From: Acetobacterium wieringae
GTDB taxonomy: Bacteria > Bacillota > Clostridia > Eubacteriales > Eubacteriaceae
DNA: 64,000 nt
Assembly (NCBI RefSeq): GCF_001766835.1
Contig: NZ_LKEU01000039.1
Span: 62,001 to 126,000 of the forward strand
Direction: 5' to 3'
The stretch's first letter is position 1. The number at the start of each line of letters is the position of its first letter. Under the pieces are notes generated by a model. It ran no database searches. It had not been told where the DNA came from and worked only from the letters and a program-made list of their open reading frames with translations. This document shows positions 61,942 through 64,000 of the stretch, one piece after another. The position numbers were made by a program, and so were the translations under genes.

Positions 61942-64000
61942 CCCTCACCTCCCCGTGATCCGCTTCAACCGCTTCCAATAATGTATAAAGATTGATGATT
62001 AAGATCATTTTTTCGTCACAGACTGCCGCTCCCAGTGTCCCCGGCATGGTACACTGGCGGGAATCCAGGACGGGCTCAAAATGAACATTTTCGATAATTT
62101 CAGTGGCTAAAATACCGATCGGCACCCCCTTGGGGGTGATGACATAATAGTCGTCGCCGTCATCGGCACCGCGGTTAATGGCCAGATAATCCTCCGGCCG
62201 GATCACCGGTAAGGGCTGGTTGCCGCGGTTAATGTAGGTGCGCTCACCAATGTGCGCAAGCTCGCTTTTTTTGATCTTATCGATGCGTTTGATCAGGGCG
62301 ATATTCAGAGCCAGGATTTCCGTTCCCGAAGCCCTGAATAATACAAAATCTTCGCTGTTATCAGCAGCCGCGACTGGTTGTTCGCTGTGATTCCGCTGCG
62401 TTTGTGGTTGGCTGTCACTGACGAGTGCCATTTTTCGGGCTATCCCGGCGATGTCCAGAATCGGGGCCACCTTGCCGTCGCCCATGATCGTCAAGCCGGA
62501 ATAAATGCCACATGCTTTAAGGATCCCCGGCAACGGCTTGATCAGCGTTTCCTCGTTGCCAATTAACACTTCCACCAGCAAGCCAAAGCGCAGCGACCCC
62601 AGTTTCAGCACGACAATCTTATGATCCTGGGCGATCCGGCCCGACTGGTCGGGATTCCATAGCTCACTCAGGTAGACAACCGGCAGCAGTTGATTGCGCA
62701 GTCGATAAAAATACTTGCCATTGATCGCCTCAATTTGTTGATCCCGGGCGGTATTTTTTAGCTTGATGGTCTCCTGAACATCGGCCTGAGGAATCACCAT
62801 TTTGATCCCGTTTGACGCAACCACCAATGACTGGATAATGGAAACCGTTAAGGGCATCGTCAATTTGATCGTGGTGCCACGACCAGGCTGGCTGGCGATG
62901 TCAATACTGCCGCCCAGTTTGTCGAGATTCGTCCGCACCACGTCGAGACCAACCCCGCGACCGGAGACCTCACTTAAGCGATCGGCGGTTGAAAAGCCGG
63001 GATTGAATAACACCTCGATCAGCTCTTTTTCGCTGAAGCGGTTGGGTTCGTTTTCGGGATAGAGCTTTTTGTTGCGGGCGATTGTGGCGATCCGGGCAAA
63101 ATCAAGGCCGCTGCCATCATCCCCCACTTCAATGTTGACAACACTGCCTTCATAACTGGCCTTCAGGGTAATTGTGGCGATTTCATTTTTGCCTTGTTGC
63201 TGGCGCTGCGCCGCACTTTCAATGCCATGATCGGCGGCATTGCGGACCAGATGCACCAGCGGATCACTTAAGCCTTCGAGAATCGACTTATCCAGTTCAA
63301 CCTCGCCGCCTTCAATTTTCAGCTCCAGCTTCTTATTCAGCTTTTTGGACAGGTCGCGGATCAAGCGCGGATAGCGGTTAAAGAGGGTGCCCACCGGTTG
63401 CATCCGGGTCAGCATAATTTTCTCCTGAATGCTGCTTGTTAAGCGGTCAACATTCGCAAGCACCGGCGGCAGCCCGGGGATCCGTTTTTTTTCGGGTTCC
63501 AGCAGGGTCAATAGCCGGTTTCGGGCTAAAACCAGTTCGCTGGCCATGTTCATTAAATCATCCAGCAACTTAACATTGACCCGGAGACTCTCGGCGCCCT
63601 CATTGATTTCCGTTGCGCCCCGCTCCATGGGCATGGCGTTATGGCCGTCATCATCACTGCCGGTTTCAAGCGCTGGCGCCAGCACATCACTTTGAGAGTC
63701 TTCGGGCAGAACATTAACTGCATTTGCCGGTACGCCGAGCACCTGGATAAAAAGGCTGGCTTCGAGGATACTGGCAGCCAGGATCAGGATCAGCTGATGG
63801 TTGTATTTTCCCGCTTTCAGATCATCAACGTTAAGCGGTTCGCCATTCGGGCTGATCATCACCAGCACCTTGGCGACGGACGTTAAATTGGCGGTGATTG
63901 CGCAACTGCCACCGCTGTGACTGAGGAAGTCATCAGTCAGCGCCATTTCGATGCCATAAATATGATAGCCTGTTTTTCTAAATGCGGCGATCTGTTCCTG
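61919..64000 (-). CDS. cheA: CheA kinase with two CheW domains (5' end off window)
   Basis: Frame open through 64000, so the N-terminal P1 part lies outside. Visible: a regulatory domain, dimerisation domain (NVKLLDDLMNMASELVLARN), HATPase (LVRNAADHGIESAAQR, GDDGSGLD, GRGVGLDV), a first CheW-like domain, and a second one (about the last 140 residues; FRASGTEILALNIALIKRI). Two CheW domains are less common and may let it sit in altered arrays. First visible gene of operon 2. Confidence 0.92.
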   Translation of the reverse strand, partial: QEQIAAFRKTGYHIYGIEMALTDDFLSHSGGSCAITANLTSVAKVLVMISPNGEPLNVDDLKAGKYNHQLILILAASILEASLFIQVLGVPANAVNVLPEDSQSDVLAPALETGSDDDGHNAMPMERGATEINEGAESLRVNVKLLDDLMNMASELVLARNRLLTLLEPEKKRIPGLPPVLANVDRLTSSIQEKIMLTRMQPVGTLFNRYPRLIRDLSKKLNKKLELKIEGGEVELDKSILEGLSDPLVHLVRNAADHGIESAAQRQQQGKNEIATITLKASYEGSVVNIEVGDDGSGLDFARIATIARNKKLYPENEPNRFSEKELIEVLFNPGFSTADRLSEVSGRGVGLDVVRTNLDKLGGSIDIASQPGRGTTIKLTMPLTVSIIQSLVVASNGIKMVIPQADVQETIKLKNTARDQQIEAINGKYFYRLRNQLLPVVYLSELWNPDQSGRIAQDHKIVVLKLGSLRFGLLVEVLIGNEETLIKPLPGILKACGIYSGLTIMGDGKVAPILDIAGIARKMALVSDSQPQTQRNHSEQPVAAADNSEDFVLFRASGTEILALNIALIKRIDKIKKSELAHIGERTYINRGNQPLPVIRPEDYLAINRGADDGDDYYVITPKGVPIGILATEIIENVHFEPVLDSRQCTMPGTLGAAVCDEKMILIINLYTLLEAVEADHGEVRDDESALV

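Noticed and set aside
1..64000. tRNA or rRNA genes
   Set aside because: I looked in the intergenic regions for cloverleaf-like and rRNA-like sequence and saw none; a tRNAscan run would settle it.

Overview
The window looks like chromosome of a strictly anaerobic, acetogen-type clostridium. Acetobacterium or a close relative is my best guess, inferred from gene content and style and not proven. Reasons: a CO dehydrogenase operon, the last steps of cobamide assembly, a lysine (L-box) riboswitch, AGGAGG-type ribosome binding sites, TTGACA/TATAAT promoters, and anaerobe-style oxidative and sulfur stress genes.

Layout. (1) 1-3.5 kb, minus strand: cooS, a CooF-like ferredoxin and an FAD/NAD oxidoreductase, i.e. 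electrons from CO to NAD(P). (2) 3.7-9.3 kb: a PerR-like Fur protein lacking the structural zinc cysteines; a zinc-ribbon protein with two tandem repeats; a four-domain sulfur-transfer enzyme (CoA-disulfide-reductase-like, rhodanese, TusA, DsrE) with its ArsR regulator and operator; and an OhrR/glutathione peroxidase pair sharing a promoter motif. (3) 9.4-26.3 kb: a regulator, a degenerate GGDEF protein and a large chemotaxis-like locus (cheA, cheW, MCP, hybrid kinase, receiver, cheR, a PAS/coiled-coil/LRR protein, FIST protein, soluble MCP-like protein), plus a bacteriohemerythrin on the other strand.

(4) 26.4-35.6 kb is an accessory island full of wreckage: a frameshifted AraC/GyrI regulator, a GNAT remnant, a 0.75-kb direct repeat carrying an N-terminal-domain/Fic gene and a zinc-ribbon gene (left copy decayed, right copy intact), two toxin-antitoxin pairs, a phage HNH gene, a broken ParB-methyltransferase, an IS21 istA fragment and a complete large serine recombinase. 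(5) 35.8-41.2 kb: rRNA methyltransferase, DtxR regulator, YgiQ radical SAM protein, CobS, HPr and a DUF1858 protein. (6) 41.3-46.1 kb, plus strand: lysine riboswitch, asd-dapA-dapB, then lysC. Two inverted copies of a palindromic TACCGAC-ended element flank asd-dapA-dapB, and a third, partial copy lies near 55.5 kb.

(7) 46.2-48.4 kb: a ComFB protein and a membrane PAS-GGDEF-HD-GYP protein. (8) 48.8-55.5 kb: one large NRPS, (C fragment)-A-T-C-A-T-R, the architecture of dipeptide-aldehyde/pyrazinone synthetases. (9) 55.7-64.0 kb, minus strand: a second chemotaxis-type operon, cheA-cheW-mcp-cheR-cheY-cheX followed by a REC-GGDEF-REC protein, with cheA running off the right edge.

The strongest candidates for something undescribed are the NRPS, the LRR protein inside chemotaxis locus 1, the palindromic repeat family and the duplicated Fic/zinc-ribbon module. 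By eye, the dap genes and the NRPS are richer in G+C than the island and the CODH region; I could not measure this.
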